Origin: an uncultured Clostridia bacterium
Lineage (GTDB): Bacteria > Bacillota > Clostridia > TANB77 > CAG-508
Direction: 5' to 3'
NCBI GenBank assembly: GCA_934119935.1
Contig: CAKOSX010000004.1
Location: forward strand, 1 to 64,000
DNA: 64,000 nucleotides
Under the pieces are notes generated by a model that ran no database searches, was not told the DNA's origin, and saw nothing but the letters and a program-made list of their open reading frames with translations. A program made the position numbers and the translations under genes. Positions 1-8,871 of this stretch are shown one piece after another; within the stretch, counting starts at the first letter, position 1; each line of letters begins with the position of its first letter.

Positions 1-2
1 TT

Positions 3-10
3 CCCTCCTT
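3..10 (-). promoter_or_regulatory. Ribosome binding site of a gene beyond the left edge
   Basis: Read on the minus strand the first bases give AAAAAAGGAGGGAA, a near-perfect Shine-Dalgarno sequence facing out of the window. A minus-strand gene therefore probably starts just left of base 1. Nothing of its coding sequence is visible. Confidence 0.5.
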
Positions 11-23
11 TTTTATTATAACA

Positions 24-62
24 AAAAAATAAATGTAAACACGTTTTTTTGTGTCTACATTT
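24..62 (-). terminator. Rho-independent terminator of the winged-helix gene
   Basis: Arms at 31-42 (AAATGTAAACAC) and 51-62 (GTGTCTACATTT) pair with one small internal mismatch. On the minus strand the stem is followed by ATTTTTTTG. It lies downstream of the stop codon at 110. Confidence 0.8.
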
Positions 63-109
63 ATTTTACCACTTCAAATTTTATTCTCCGTTTAATTTTT
101 TATATAAGC

Positions 110-1048
110 TTATGCTAATAGCTTTATATCAGCATTATCCATTCTATATTTATTCGTCTCTGGATCTAGCTTAAATTCTGCTAAGCTGCGTTCCAAAGTG
201 CTACTATTTTGCCTTAAATCTGTTGTATAATATAAGTTTATTTTATCTATTTCTAATCCATTTACAACTATTTCTCTAAATGTTTCTGCCATATGCTTTT
301 CATCTTCACAAAGAAGAATTAATTGAGGCATTGTTCTAAATCCAGAATCCATAGCTACAAAGTTTGAATAGAAATCTTTATATAATTTCATTTTCTCGGC
401 TAGCTTCTTCTGCCAATCATCTTCCCTACGTATAACCTCAAATATGAAATCTATAGATTTACCATTCTTGCTTAAAGTTACTTTTCCGCCAGTTGCTTTA
501 AATTGTTTTCCCATTTGTTTTGCATTCATTGGAACTTTTATTTCAAACGAATCGAATGCCTGTACCTTCTCTTTGTATGAGATTAATAACTGGTTACTTG
601 CAAGTCTTTTCTTTATCATTGCTACCGGTTTTGTGTTGTCTGTTGGTTGCCATTTACATTCAATTCCTCTAGAATTTAATAGGTATTTTCCCATTTTTTC
701 TAGGCAATATATTCTGTATATTCCCTTTCCGTCCTCAGAATTAAAATAATATCTTGTTAATATTTTTGTTTTTACCAGTTGTTCAAGTTTATTATTCAAT
801 TTATCTTGTGATTTAAGTTCAAAATTTTCTTTTTCTAACAACTTAAATAATTGTCTTGATGTTATAAACTCAAAATCATTAACCAATTCCATAATTCTAA
901 AATGTAAATCGTTAATATGTCCAACATTTATTTTTTGAATTATTTGGTTCATAGACACATAGCCATCTTTACCATCAAACACTTTTATTTCTCCTGGTCT
1001 TATTGCAAATGGAGACGTAGTTGTTTTTATTTCTGAATCTTCTATCAT
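110..1048 (-). CDS. Winged-helix protein, replication-relaxation-like
   Basis: 312-aa soluble protein. Residues about 45-125 look like a winged helix: LHFRIMELVNDFEFITSRQLFKLL, a second predicted recognition helix, then a wing with GIYRIYCLEKMGKYLL. Residues about 150-310 look like an alpha/beta domain with conserved-looking strands (IDFIFEVIRRED, QLILLCEDE). This order, an N-terminal wHTH followed by a C-terminal alpha/beta domain, recalls the replication-relaxation family of plasmids and integrative elements. That assignment is by architecture, not by a recognised signature. ATG at 1048 follows AGGGGG at good spacing. It ends in its own terminator and has no obvious operon partner. Function unknown; a DNA-binding regulator or replication accessory protein is the best guess. 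Confidence 0.5.
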   Translation of the reverse strand: MIEDSEIKTTTSPFAIRPGEIKVFDGKDGYVSMNQIIQKINVGHINDLHFRIMELVNDFEFITSRQLFKLLEKENFELKSQDKLNNKLEQLVKTKILTRYYFNSEDGKGIYRIYCLEKMGKYLLNSRGIECKWQPTDNTKPVAMIKKRLASNQLLISYKEKVQAFDSFEIKVPMNAKQMGKQFKATGGKVTLSKNGKSIDFIFEVIRREDDWQKKLAEKMKLYKDFYSNFVAMDSGFRTMPQLILLCEDEKHMAETFREIVVNGLEIDKINLYYTTDLRQNSSTLERSLAEFKLDPETNKYRMDNADIKLLA

Positions 1049-1122
1049 TTTTATTCCCCCTATAATTTATAAAATACAAATTAGCATTTTTATAGTATTG
1101 TAATAGAAATTATTTTATAATT

Positions 1123-1599
1123 TCATTTTATAATCAATTTGATTTTCTTTTTGTCCTCTATTATTTTTTTTACATAAACATCCACTTTTTGTCCATATGT
1201 AAGCCCTTCTTTGTATTCGGCCATTCCAATTAAATTGGGTTTTAATTCTATGAATATGCCTCTTTTCTCTTTTTCGGTTTCCCTTACAATTCCTTGCACA
1301 ATGGTTTTTTCGTGTATGTTTTCCACATTTTCTTCCCATGTTCCATACATTTCTTTGTATGAAAAGAAAACTCTATTTTTTTGTTGATCTATGTTTTTTA
1401 CAACAACATTCAATTTTTGACCAACCTTTAATCTCTCCTCTGGTGTTTTTATTCTAGCAACAGATATATCCTCTATGCATAAAAGCCCTTCTATTCCATC
1501 ATCAGTCCTTATAAAAGCACCATATGGTTGAATGTTTTTTACTGTTCCTTTAACTATTGAACCTTCACTAATATTTTCAATAGGTATAATTTTTTTCAT
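1123..1599 (-). CDS. Tandem S1 RNA-binding domain protein
   Basis: 158-aa protein made of two OB-fold S1-like domains. The first is residues about 11-83: GSIVKGTVKNIQPYGAFIRTDDGIEGLL, then VGQKLNVVVKNIDQQKNRVFFSYK, a canonical S1 motif order. The second, about 98-157, is more diverged: IVQGIVRETEKEKRGIFIELKPNLIGMAEY, then GQKVDVYVKKI. S1 domains bind single-stranded RNA; small tandem S1 proteins are usually ribosome- or RNA-decay-associated. The next genes downstream are two rRNA/tRNA pseudouridine synthases, which fits an RNA-metabolism neighbourhood. ATG preceded by GAGGCGG. The exact partner cannot be told from sequence. Confidence 0.8.
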   Translation of the reverse strand: MKKIIPIENISEGSIVKGTVKNIQPYGAFIRTDDGIEGLLCIEDISVARIKTPEERLKVGQKLNVVVKNIDQQKNRVFFSYKEMYGTWEENVENIHEKTIVQGIVRETEKEKRGIFIELKPNLIGMAEYKEGLTYGQKVDVYVKKIIEDKKKIKLIIK

Positions 1600-1648
1600 A
1601 ATTCATCCGCCTCTTCTTTTGTACATCTCTATTTTTCCACATTTTGCC

Positions 1649-2383
1649 TTATTTGTCAAGTTCAAGTAATTTTTTTATTTCATAATCTGATAAATATCTC
1701 CATTGTCCTATTTTTAGGCTTTTTACATCTAGATTTCCTATTTTTCTTCTGTGCAATGCTAATACTTTTCTTCCTATAGCCTCACACATTTTTCTTACTT
1801 CCCTGTTCTTGCCTTCATGAATAGTTATTTGCAATCTAGAAAAATTCTTTTCTTCGTCTGTTTTAAGTATTTTAACTTTTGCTTTTCCAGTAACAAATGT
1901 CTCATCATCCATTGGAATTTCTACGCCATTTTCTAGCTTCTCCACATCGTCGTTATTTACAATGCCTTTAACTGTTACCGTATATGTTTTTTCCACCTCG
2001 TTTTTTGGGTGGGTTATTTTGTTTACGAATTCACCATCATTTGTAAGCAATAAAGCTCCCGATGTATACATATCTAATCTTCCAACAGGTATAACTTTTT
2101 CCTTTGTTTTTACCAAATCTAATACAGTTGGTCTATCAAATTGATCCTTTACAGTTGTTACATATCCAATAGGCTTATTAAGTAGTATATAAACATGATG
2201 TTCTACTTTTTCAACTTTTTTCTCATCAAACTCTACTACGTCTATTTCTGGATTTATTTTTGTTCCAAGTTCTGTTACAACCTGTCCATTCACCTTAACT
2301 CTGCCCTCTAATATGTACTCCTCACATTTTCTTCTAGCGGCAATACCATTGTTCGCTAAATATTTTTGTAATCTTTCTTCCAT
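1649..2383 (-). CDS. rluB: rRNA pseudouridine synthase, RsuA/RluB family
   Basis: Isomerises a uridine in ribosomal RNA to pseudouridine. The N-terminal S4 RNA-binding domain (EERLQKYLANNGIAARRKCEEYILEGRVKVNG) is followed by the synthase domain. Its catalytic aspartate lies in VGRLDMYTSGALLLTNDG, and the family-typical EGKNREVRKM comes later. I chose the ATG at 2383 because GGAAAGGA sits 7 nt before it; an in-frame ATG 21 nt upstream (2404) has no ribosome binding site and would add seven residues ahead of the S4 domain. RluB (23S) and RsuA (16S) specificity cannot be separated with certainty. It lies directly downstream of rluD. Confidence 0.9.
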   Translation of the reverse strand: MEERLQKYLANNGIAARRKCEEYILEGRVKVNGQVVTELGTKINPEIDVVEFDEKKVEKVEHHVYILLNKPIGYVTTVKDQFDRPTVLDLVKTKEKVIPVGRLDMYTSGALLLTNDGEFVNKITHPKNEVEKTYTVTVKGIVNNDDVEKLENGVEIPMDDETFVTGKAKVKILKTDEEKNFSRLQITIHEGKNREVRKMCEAIGRKVLALHRRKIGNLDVKSLKIGQWRYLSDYEIKKLLELDK

Positions 2384-2408
2384 AATAATTTCCTTTCCAT
2401 TCATACAA

Positions 2409-3332
2409 TTATCTTGTCTTTATTTCTCTATTTTTTAATTGTTCCAATACATTCTCAAAGTATTCTGGAATCGGAGCCTCTAGGCTTAATTCTTTTTTCG
2501 TAATTGGATGTTTAAACTGCAAATATCTAGCGTGTAACATCTGTCCTTGTACACCAAATTCGTTTTTTCCATTCGAATACACTTCGTCTCCCACTACTGG
2601 ATGCCCAATGTATGACATATGTACCCTTATTTGATGGGTTCTTCCAGTATCGATTTTAAGTTCTAGTAAAGTATAGTTATCATACCTTTTCAAGACTTTA
2701 AAATGCGTTACGGCATTCTTTCCCTTAGGGTCTACAGCCATTTTCTTTCTATCTTTAGTACTTCTTGCAATAGGCAGGTCTATTGTTGCCTCGTTTTCTG
2801 TGATAACGCCTCTAACCAAAGCAATATACTTCTTCGTAACCTTTCTATCCTGAATTTGTTTGCTCATATTTATGTGTGCTGAATCATTCTTAGCAACAAT
2901 CAAAAGCCCTGACGTATCTTTATCAAGCCTATGTACTATTCCTGGTCTTATCTCCCCACCAATTCCAGATAAACTATCTTTACACATTGAAAGTATTGCA
3001 TTTACTAATGTTCCGTCTGGATTTCCATTAGCGGGGTGAACAACCATTCCCTTCGGTTTATTTACCACTATTATATCATTATCTTCATACACAACAGGCA
3101 CAGGAATATCCTGTGCTTTTAGTTCAACCTCATGTGCCTGCGGTATTTCTATGCTAATTTTATCGCCATTTTCAGGCTTATACGAAGATTTTTGCTTCTT
3201 CCCATTTACTAATACTTTTTCTTCTTCTATTAATCTTTTTACAGCAGTCCTAGAAATCTCTGGTAACTCCTCTGTTATAAATAAATCTAATCTTTTCTTT
3301 TGATCGTTATTTTCTACAACAATTTCTTTCAA
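2409..3332 (-). CDS. rluD: Pseudouridine synthase, RluA/RluD family
   Basis: 307-aa enzyme converting specific uridines of large-subunit rRNA (or tRNA) to pseudouridine. Residues about 10-70 form an S4 domain (RLDLFITEELPEISRTAVKRLI). The catalytic motif is IVHRLDKDTSGLLIVAKN near residue 135-150, and the RTHQIRVHMSYIGHPVVGD block is present. The start is a TTG at 3330-3332 preceded by GAGAGGAAG, so the true initiation codon is non-ATG. It follows the LspA-like gene by 18 nt and precedes rluB; the three are probably cotranscribed, in line with the common lspA-rluD pairing in Bacillota. Confidence 0.92.
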   Translation of the reverse strand: MKEIVVENNDQKKRLDLFITEELPEISRTAVKRLIEEEKVLVNGKKQKSSYKPENGDKISIEIPQAHEVELKAQDIPVPVVYEDNDIIVVNKPKGMVVHPANGNPDGTLVNAILSMCKDSLSGIGGEIRPGIVHRLDKDTSGLLIVAKNDSAHINMSKQIQDRKVTKKYIALVRGVITENEATIDLPIARSTKDRKKMAVDPKGKNAVTHFKVLKRYDNYTLLELKIDTGRTHQIRVHMSYIGHPVVGDEVYSNGKNEFGVQGQMLHARYLQFKHPITKKELSLEAPIPEYFENVLEQLKNREIKTR

Positions 3333-3350
3333 ATTTATCTTCCTCTCAAT

Positions 3351-3839
3351 TTATTCTCTTCCAATTTTTCGTTTTTGATCATTTATATGCTTAATCTCAT
3401 AATTAGTTCTTAAAGTATTATTTACCATAAAGAAGATAAATACAATCCAGCCTATTGCTAATATGATGTAAGCAAGATTAATAGGCGAAAAACTACCTAT
3501 TTTTATATAATTGATAACATTTCCTTTGTTCCATATTTTATCTATAACATTACTAATTCCACCACCCAGAATAAATGCTAAAGATAATTTTACCTTATCA
3601 TCCATATTCTTATCCTGTTCTCTTAAGAATTTTATAATTATTATAAACACAACAAAATCTTTAAAAATTGATGTAACAACATCCTCTACTTTTTTGCTTT
3701 CCATATTTGTTGCTAAAGAAATTATTCCAGTTCCGCCATCTGCAAAATTTATTGCTAGTATTTTGCAAATCTGGTCGATAACTATTATGGCTATAACAAT
3801 AATCACAACAATATTTACTTTAAACTTTTTATTAATCAT
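3351..3839 (-). CDS. lspA: Signal peptidase II (LspA) homologue, catalytic Asp lost
   Basis: Four predicted membrane segments and the LspA motif order: VIDQICK near the N-terminus, then ILGGGISNVIDKIWNKGNVINYI, then SPINLAYIIL. In active LspA the aspartate of GNxxDR and the aspartate of (F)NxAD form the catalytic dyad that cleaves lipoprotein signal peptides. Here the first is present (NVID) but NxAD reads NLAY. The codon is TAC where GAC is expected, and the usual VVDF box reads VINY. The protein is therefore probably inactive or altered in function. I place the start at the ATG at 3839, preceded by GAAAGAGAA and overlapping the stop of the upstream gene; an ATG five codons earlier lacks a ribosome binding site. 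Next to rluD, the usual lspA neighbour. Confidence 0.75.
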   Translation of the reverse strand: MINKKFKVNIVVIIVIAIIVIDQICKILAINFADGGTGIISLATNMESKKVEDVVTSIFKDFVVFIIIIKFLREQDKNMDDKVKLSLAFILGGGISNVIDKIWNKGNVINYIKIGSFSPINLAYIILAIGWIVFIFFMVNNTLRTNYEIKHINDQKRKIGRE

Positions 3840-5580
3840 TGTTTTCTCTTTCATATATTACAAATTTACTATCAGAATACAATTGAGTATATTTATCGTC
3901 TCTTGATATTAGCATGTTTAGTTTTGAATTCTTATATAAGATTACATGTGTTATATCATATTGTTTAAATGTATTCTCATAATATTTCGATATATTTGAT
4001 GTACTTATATAATCCCCAAATATATCTTTTCCCTCATATTTTCCGTCTTTTCCTCTTACACCATTAAACTCAGGCGCATATAAGTCAGCTCTTGAATCAA
4101 TGAACACTGGAATTTCCTCAAACAAAAGGTAACTTCCGTAATTGTATTCATTGAACAATCTAATTTGGCTCAAATCCAAATTTTCTTTTATATATTTTGC
4201 AGCTTCTACTGGGTATGTAGAAGGATTTACAAATTTATCATCAAGCTTTGGCTTAATTTGTACAACTGACATCAGAACTACGAGCAATACCACCGCTATT
4301 GTTCCAAGTGATGAGACTGCAATATCTTCAAATTCTTTTAACCCTTTCCAATCATACTTGTTAAATAGTTCTGTTATCAAAGTCGCTATTACTGCACTAC
4401 CAAACAAAATAAGCATAGACTCTTGTCTTCTTGTCATAAACATTAGCAAAGTTAATCCAGCAAACATAAACAAATCTTTTAGTCTTATCTTAGTGTCTGT
4501 AAATATTAATAGTGCCAAAGAAGCCGTTAGAACCACAAGCATTTCCTTATTGTTTATTAGTGTTAATGGTAAATGCTCGCTAATACTTTGGGTAGTATTT
4601 CCTTTCATAGTCTTGTATAAATAAGTATATGGTGTATCGCCTAGTGGTGTTAAAAGCCCTGTAAAAGTGCATATAACCATTATTAATATAAGCCATTTAG
4701 TATTTTTATTTTTGTTATATCTAATTCTATATGGATCTTTTCTCTTTTTCTCTCTATTTTTTTGTATTTTTTCATTCTTCTCTTGATATTTTTCTTTTGC
4801 TAATATTATTTTATTTAGTTTTTCATTTAAAGTCTTTTTCTCATCATCTTTAATTGCTTTTTCTATTCTTTTATTGCAACTTTTTATTCTAATATCATAA
4901 ATTTTTGTTCTAACCTTATACATTGGCTCTGCATCTATTACCGTAAATATCAGGTATTCTGCCACATATGGTAAGAATATTACAAAGAAAAATGGCCATA
5001 CTGCACAATGCAAATTTGCAATTGCAATCGATACAAACACTATTCCAACTGCATATCCAACTCTCTTTTTTTCCAAGAAATTTTCTATTAATAAAATTGT
5101 AAGTTCTAATAAAATAAACGTTACAAGCTGTGCTCTAGCCGCAATATAGTCCTTTAATAAGAACATGCCTCCAATAGTGATTGCAAACGAAACCAATTTA
5201 TTCTTAGATATTTTATAGTTCGTGCAATACATCAAAACACCTAATATGCACGAGAATATAACTGTTGATATAAATATTCCCATGAATCCAGCCATATGGT
5301 AGATTAAATAAATCATTACATCATATGCCCAGTGTGGATACGTATAAGGCAATTCATGCCACGAAAAAGGATCTTGCATATCCACTGTTTTTGTATTTAT
5401 TATATGTTCTCCTATTTTAATTGTATAATATGTGTCATTCTGCAATGTTACAGGACAAATTGAAGCACAAAATAACACAATGCAAAAAATAGCGAGAATA
5501 TGGAATTTTATATTTTTCACCTTTTGTGAATCTTCTTTTCTTTCTTTCTTTTTTAACATTTTCTCTTCTGATGTTTTCAC
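3832..5580 (-). CDS. Polytopic membrane protein, GT-C glycosyltransferase-like
   Basis: 582 aa with about ten or eleven predicted membrane helices, split by a very basic cytosolic loop (residues about 205-300, rich in Lys/Glu). After the first helix comes NDTYYTIKIGEHI, then DPFSWHELPYTYPHWAYDV. An acidic residue in the first external loop and an aromatic/proline-rich segment are typical of GT-C-type membrane glycosyltransferases that use lipid-linked sugars. The C-terminal 130 residues form a soluble domain (RLFNEYNYGSYLLFEEIPVFIDSRADLY). I choose the GTG at 5580, preceded by AAGGAG at 7 nt; the frame is open for 123 nt further upstream without a ribosome binding site. It overlaps the LspA-like gene by 8 nt. 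Substrate unknown. Confidence 0.6.
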   Translation of the reverse strand: MKTSEEKMLKKKERKEDSQKVKNIKFHILAIFCIVLFCASICPVTLQNDTYYTIKIGEHIINTKTVDMQDPFSWHELPYTYPHWAYDVMIYLIYHMAGFMGIFISTVIFSCILGVLMYCTNYKISKNKLVSFAITIGGMFLLKDYIAARAQLVTFILLELTILLIENFLEKKRVGYAVGIVFVSIAIANLHCAVWPFFFVIFLPYVAEYLIFTVIDAEPMYKVRTKIYDIRIKSCNKRIEKAIKDDEKKTLNEKLNKIILAKEKYQEKNEKIQKNREKKRKDPYRIRYNKNKNTKWLILIMVICTFTGLLTPLGDTPYTYLYKTMKGNTTQSISEHLPLTLINNKEMLVVLTASLALLIFTDTKIRLKDLFMFAGLTLLMFMTRRQESMLILFGSAVIATLITELFNKYDWKGLKEFEDIAVSSLGTIAVVLLVVLMSVVQIKPKLDDKFVNPSTYPVEAAKYIKENLDLSQIRLFNEYNYGSYLLFEEIPVFIDSRADLYAPEFNGVRGKDGKYEGKDIFGDYISTSNISKYYENTFKQYDITHVILYKNSKLNMLISRDDKYTQLYSDSKFVIYERENND

Positions 5581-5659
5581 AATATCGCTCCTTGTTTTCT
5601 TATATTTTACACTGCCAATTATACCAGTTTCATGGGCAAAGAGCAATACAAAATACAAT

Positions 5660-5714
5660 AAAAAAGAAAGTTGATATATTGAATTTTTCTCCAATATTTT
5701 CAACTTTCTTTTGT
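5660..5714 (-). terminator. Terminator of rpsB-tsf
   Basis: On the minus strand AAAAGAAAGTTGA, a partly paired middle (ATATTGG/CAATAT), then TCAACTTTC and TTTTTT. It lies 18 nt past the tsf stop codon. Confidence 0.85.
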
Positions 5715-5731
5715 TATTTTTAGTTCTTATT

Positions 5732-6613
5732 CTATTTTAATTGTTTTGCAACTTCTTCAGCAAAGTTTTCCTCTTTTTTCTCTATTCCTTCACCTTTTTC
5801 AAGTCTTGCAAATCTAACAACTTCTGCATTCTTTTCTTTTAATAATTGACCAACTTTTTTGTCCATATCTTTTACAAATTCTTGGTCTACTAAGCAGATA
5901 TCTGAATAGAATTTTCCAATTCTTCCTTGTACCATTTTTTCAGCTATAGCTTCTGGTTTTCCTTCATTCATAGCTTGAACTTTTAGTATTTCCATTTCTT
6001 TATCTACTCTTTCTTGTGGAACTTGTTCTCTATTTAAGAATTCTGGCTTAGAAGCAGCTATTTGCATACAAATGTCCTTTGTTAATTCTACATCTGCATT
6101 CTTCATTTCTACTAATACAGCTATTTTTCCAGCTCCATGAACATATTGACCTAATGTTCCGTCTGTTGTTTCGAATCTAACAAATCTTCTTATTGTTATA
6201 TTTTCTCCGATTGTAGCTATCTTATTTATTAAAGCTTCTTTAACAGTTTTTTCTGGTTCTGCTATGAATTTTTCTTCTAATAAAGCATCAACATCAGCTG
6301 GGTTATTTAAAGCAACTTGTTTTACAACATCCTTAACAAATTGTTTGAATTCTGCATTCTCTGCAACGAAGTCTGTTTCAGCATTAACTTCTGCTATAGC
6401 TCCTACTTTTCCATCTTCTGAAATGAAGCTATCAACTAATCCTTCTGCAGCAACTCTAGATGCTTTTTTAGCAGCCTTTGTTATTCCTCTTTCACGTAAT
6501 AGTTCCATTGCCTTTTCAATGTCACCATCTGTTTCTGTTAAAACTTTCTTGCATTCCATCATTCCTGCACCTGTTTTTTCTCTTAATTCCTTTACTTGGC
6601 TTGCTGTTATCAT
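5732..6613 (-). CDS. tsf: Elongation factor Ts
   Basis: 293-aa nucleotide exchange factor that releases GDP from EF-Tu. The N-terminal UBA-like domain (ITASQVKELREKTGAGMMECKKVL) and the EF-Tu contact region (IAEVNAETDFVAENAEF) are intact, and the length is normal for Bacillota. It lies 162 nt downstream of rpsB, the near-universal order. The gap holds two GC-rich hairpins, so read-through rather than tight coupling is likely. ATG at 6613 preceded by AAGGAGG. Confidence 0.98.
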   Translation of the reverse strand: MITASQVKELREKTGAGMMECKKVLTETDGDIEKAMELLRERGITKAAKKASRVAAEGLVDSFISEDGKVGAIAEVNAETDFVAENAEFKQFVKDVVKQVALNNPADVDALLEEKFIAEPEKTVKEALINKIATIGENITIRRFVRFETTDGTLGQYVHGAGKIAVLVEMKNADVELTKDICMQIAASKPEFLNREQVPQERVDKEMEILKVQAMNEGKPEAIAEKMVQGRIGKFYSDICLVDQEFVKDMDKKVGQLLKEKNAEVVRFARLEKGEGIEKKEENFAEEVAKQLK

Positions 6614-6630
6614 TTTATATCCTCCTTATT

Positions 6631-6667
6631 TTTCGCCCATTAGGGACGCCCCTTTTTGGGCGATTTA
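6631..6667. repeat. Dispersed palindromic repeat, copy 1
   Basis: A 37-nt element of the form TTTCGCCC..., AGGGACGCCC, ...GGGCGATTTA. An outer stem pairs CGCCC with GGGCG. It matches the reverse complement of 36319-36355 at about 33 of 37 positions by eye. It lies between rpsB and tsf, just ahead of the tsf ribosome binding site. Confidence 0.75.
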
Positions 6668-6708
6668 ATTTTTTTATGTCTAACCCATCAACTTTACTAG
6701 AGTCAAAC

Positions 6709-6742
6709 ATTAAAGGATAGGGCAGCCGCCCTACCCCTTTGG
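6709..6742 (-). promoter_or_regulatory. GC-rich hairpin between rpsB and tsf
   Basis: On the minus strand AAAGGGGTAGGGC, loop GGCT, GCCCTATCCTTT. It is stable but has no following T-run, so it is more likely a stabilising or processing stem, or a REP-like insertion, than a terminator. Confidence 0.5.
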
Positions 6743-6775
6743 TATTGTTTATTAATTATTTTTATAAACTATAAA

Positions 6776-7564
6776 TTATTCAGCATCGCTAGCTTCTTCA
6801 ACAACTTCTTCCATATCTGTTGGAGCTGTAGTTTCTTCTGTCTCCATAGCATCTTCTGAATCTGATGTAGTTTCTAGAGTTTCTCCTTGTCTACCTTCGA
6901 TTACTGCATTAGCCATTGTATCAGCTATTAATTTAACTGCTCTTATAGCATCATCATTTCCTGGGATAACATAATCAACATCATCTGGGTTACAGTTTGT
7001 ATCGATTAATCCTATTGTAGGAATGTTTAATTTCTTAGCTTCTAATATAGCATTTCTTTCTTTTTTAGGATCTACTATGAATAATACTCCAGGCATTTCT
7101 TTCATGTTTTTGATTCCACCTAGATTTTTCTCTAGTTTATCCATTTCTTTCTTTAATAGAATAACTTCTTTCTTAGGTAATACTTCGAAAGTTCCGTCTT
7201 CTTCCATTTTCTCTAATTGATTTAATCTTTCAATTCTCTTTTCGATTGTAGCAAAGTTTGTAAGCATTCCACCTAACCATCTTTGGTTAACGTAGTACAT
7301 TCCACATTTCTCAGCTGCTTCTTTCATGCAGTCTTGAGCTTGTTTCTTTGTTCCAACAAATAGAACTGTTTTTCCTTCTTCAGCTTGCTCTTTTAAGAAA
7401 GCATAAGCCTCGTCTAATTTTTTAGATGTTTTTTGTAAATCGATGATGTGAATTCCGTTTCTAGCTTGGAATATATATTCAGCCATTCTAGGATCCCATC
7501 TTCTTGTTTGATGTCCAAAATGAACACCAGCTTCTAGTAATTGTTTCATTGCAACTACTGCCAT
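6776..7564 (-). CDS. rpsB: 30S ribosomal protein S2
   Basis: 262-aa small-subunit protein required for bS1 recruitment and translation initiation. Hallmarks: MKQLLEAGVHFGHQTRRWDPRMAEYIF, GIHIIDLQKT, FVGTKKQAQ, NQRWLGGMLTNF and IPTIGLIDTNCNPDDVDYVIPGNDDA. The C-terminal 30 residues are an acidic Thr/Glu-rich tail, common in Clostridia. First gene of rpsB-tsf, with ribosome binding site AAAGGAGGAAC and a promoter at 7695-7723. Confidence 0.99.
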   Translation of the reverse strand: MAVVAMKQLLEAGVHFGHQTRRWDPRMAEYIFQARNGIHIIDLQKTSKKLDEAYAFLKEQAEEGKTVLFVGTKKQAQDCMKEAAEKCGMYYVNQRWLGGMLTNFATIEKRIERLNQLEKMEEDGTFEVLPKKEVILLKKEMDKLEKNLGGIKNMKEMPGVLFIVDPKKERNAILEAKKLNIPTIGLIDTNCNPDDVDYVIPGNDDAIRAVKLIADTMANAVIEGRQGETLETTSDSEDAMETEETTAPTDMEEVVEEASDAE

Positions 7565-7694
7565 TTTTTGTTCCTCCTTTTAGTTTTTACCCTCCACAAA
7601 CCTTTAGCATTTAAAAGAACTTTTGCATTTAAATAGATTTTACAAAAGCACTGCTTTTAAACTGAAATTTGTGTGCGTATTTTTAACAGAGACT

Positions 7695-7723
7695 ATTATA
7701 TCAAATAAATGGCGGTAAATCAA
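7695..7723 (-). promoter_or_regulatory. Promoter of rpsB-tsf
   Basis: Minus strand: -35 TTGATT (7718-7723), 17-nt spacer, -10 TATAAT (7695-7700). The transcript would have a leader of about 120 nt before the rpsB start. Confidence 0.75.
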
Positions 7724-7743
7724 GTGTTTTTTGAAAATTTTTA

Positions 7744-7771
7744 AAGCACGTAGAAAAATCCACGTGCCTTA
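7744..7771 (-). terminator. Hairpin after the frameshifted LRR gene
   Basis: Minus strand GGCACGTGG, loop, CTACGTGC, then TTTAAAAATTTT. It closes the truncated LRR gene and isolates it from rpsB, which has its own promoter. The T-run is imperfect. Confidence 0.6.
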
Positions 7772-7784
7772 TTATTTTTATTTT

Positions 7785-8871
7785 TTATTCAAAATGGATA
7801 TTTTCTTCTTTTATTCCAGCATTTTTTAAATCATTAGCAGTTAAAGATGTTCCACTTTTTACTGTTACAACCATATCATTACATCCATTGAAGGTGGCAT
7901 CGTTAATGTATGTAACGCTACTAGGAATAGTTAGTTTTTTTAGAGATGTACAATTATAAAAGGCCTTCCATCTTATGCTTGTTAATTTTTGAGGTAAGAT
8001 TATATTCTCTAAACTAGAACAATTTCTAAATGTTGCAGAAGGAATATCTGTTACACTTTCAGGAATATTTATTTTTTTCAGATTAGAGCAATCCTGAAAA
8101 ACCCCTGAGTGTGACCAATCGACTTCATTTCTTGACGGTCCATAAAATTTAACTATTGTATCTGGTAAAACTATTTCTTCAACATATGGATTTCCAAATC
8201 CTTTATAGAAAAAAAGATCCCCTTTTACGTATTTTATACCTATAGTTGTAACCTTAACCCCATCTATTTCTGATGGAACAACAATTTTCTTTCTTTTTAT
8301 TGGTTCATATTTGGTTTCCCCAACACCTATATATCCACCATTTATTGCACCTTTTAAAGCAATTGATCCTGTTTCTTTATCGAATTCGAATATACTTTCA
8401 TCTGATGGTTCATCATCTGTTTCTGTCATATAACCAATCTTACCTAAATTTTTACTTGCTATTTTATCTGTTCCTTTGTATTCTAGTTCATATGTTCCAT
8501 CTGTTTCATTTTCAGTTATTACATAAATATCATCTTCTGTACCGTTGCCTGTCTTTAGTGATTTTCCTAATAAATTTGGTACGTTTACCACTTTATTGCT
8601 GTTTACTAGATTCTTCGAATATAAATACTTTAGAAAATTTTCTTTAATATTTCCAGTCTCAACGTCTATAGAGAACCCATTGTTTTCTACTCCCAACGCT
8701 TCATAAACTGTTGAGTGTGCATTTTCTATTACAGCTTCCTTACTTTTTGTAACAATTCCATTACTTCCTAATACTAAGTTTAGGCTCACTCCTGCAAGTA
8801 TTAACAAAACCACAATTGTTACAACTAGTGCAATTAATGTGATTCCGTTTTTTTCCTTTTGTTTTCCTCAT
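7785..8871 (-). pseudogene. Pilin-like/LRR surface protein, frameshifted
   Basis: Tandem paralogue of the gene at 9161-11155. An ATG at 8871 with the same ribosome binding site opens MRKTKG as in the paralogue. After codon 6 the sequence reads A7 (GGAAAAAAACGG) where the intact copy has AAAAGA, one nucleotide longer. The frame is lost and soon stops. The rest (from 8813) is open for 342 aa: LLILAGVSLNLVLGSNGIV, a linker nearly identical to the paralogue, then only about four LRR_5/BspA-type repeats (KKINIPESVTDIPSATFRNCSSLENI) and the shared C-terminal end TVKSGTSLTANDLKNAGIKEENIHFE. Either phase-variable by slippage in the A-tract, a decaying copy, or a sequencing error. If expressed, it would carry a type IV pilin-like signal and be surface exposed. 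Confidence 0.75.
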
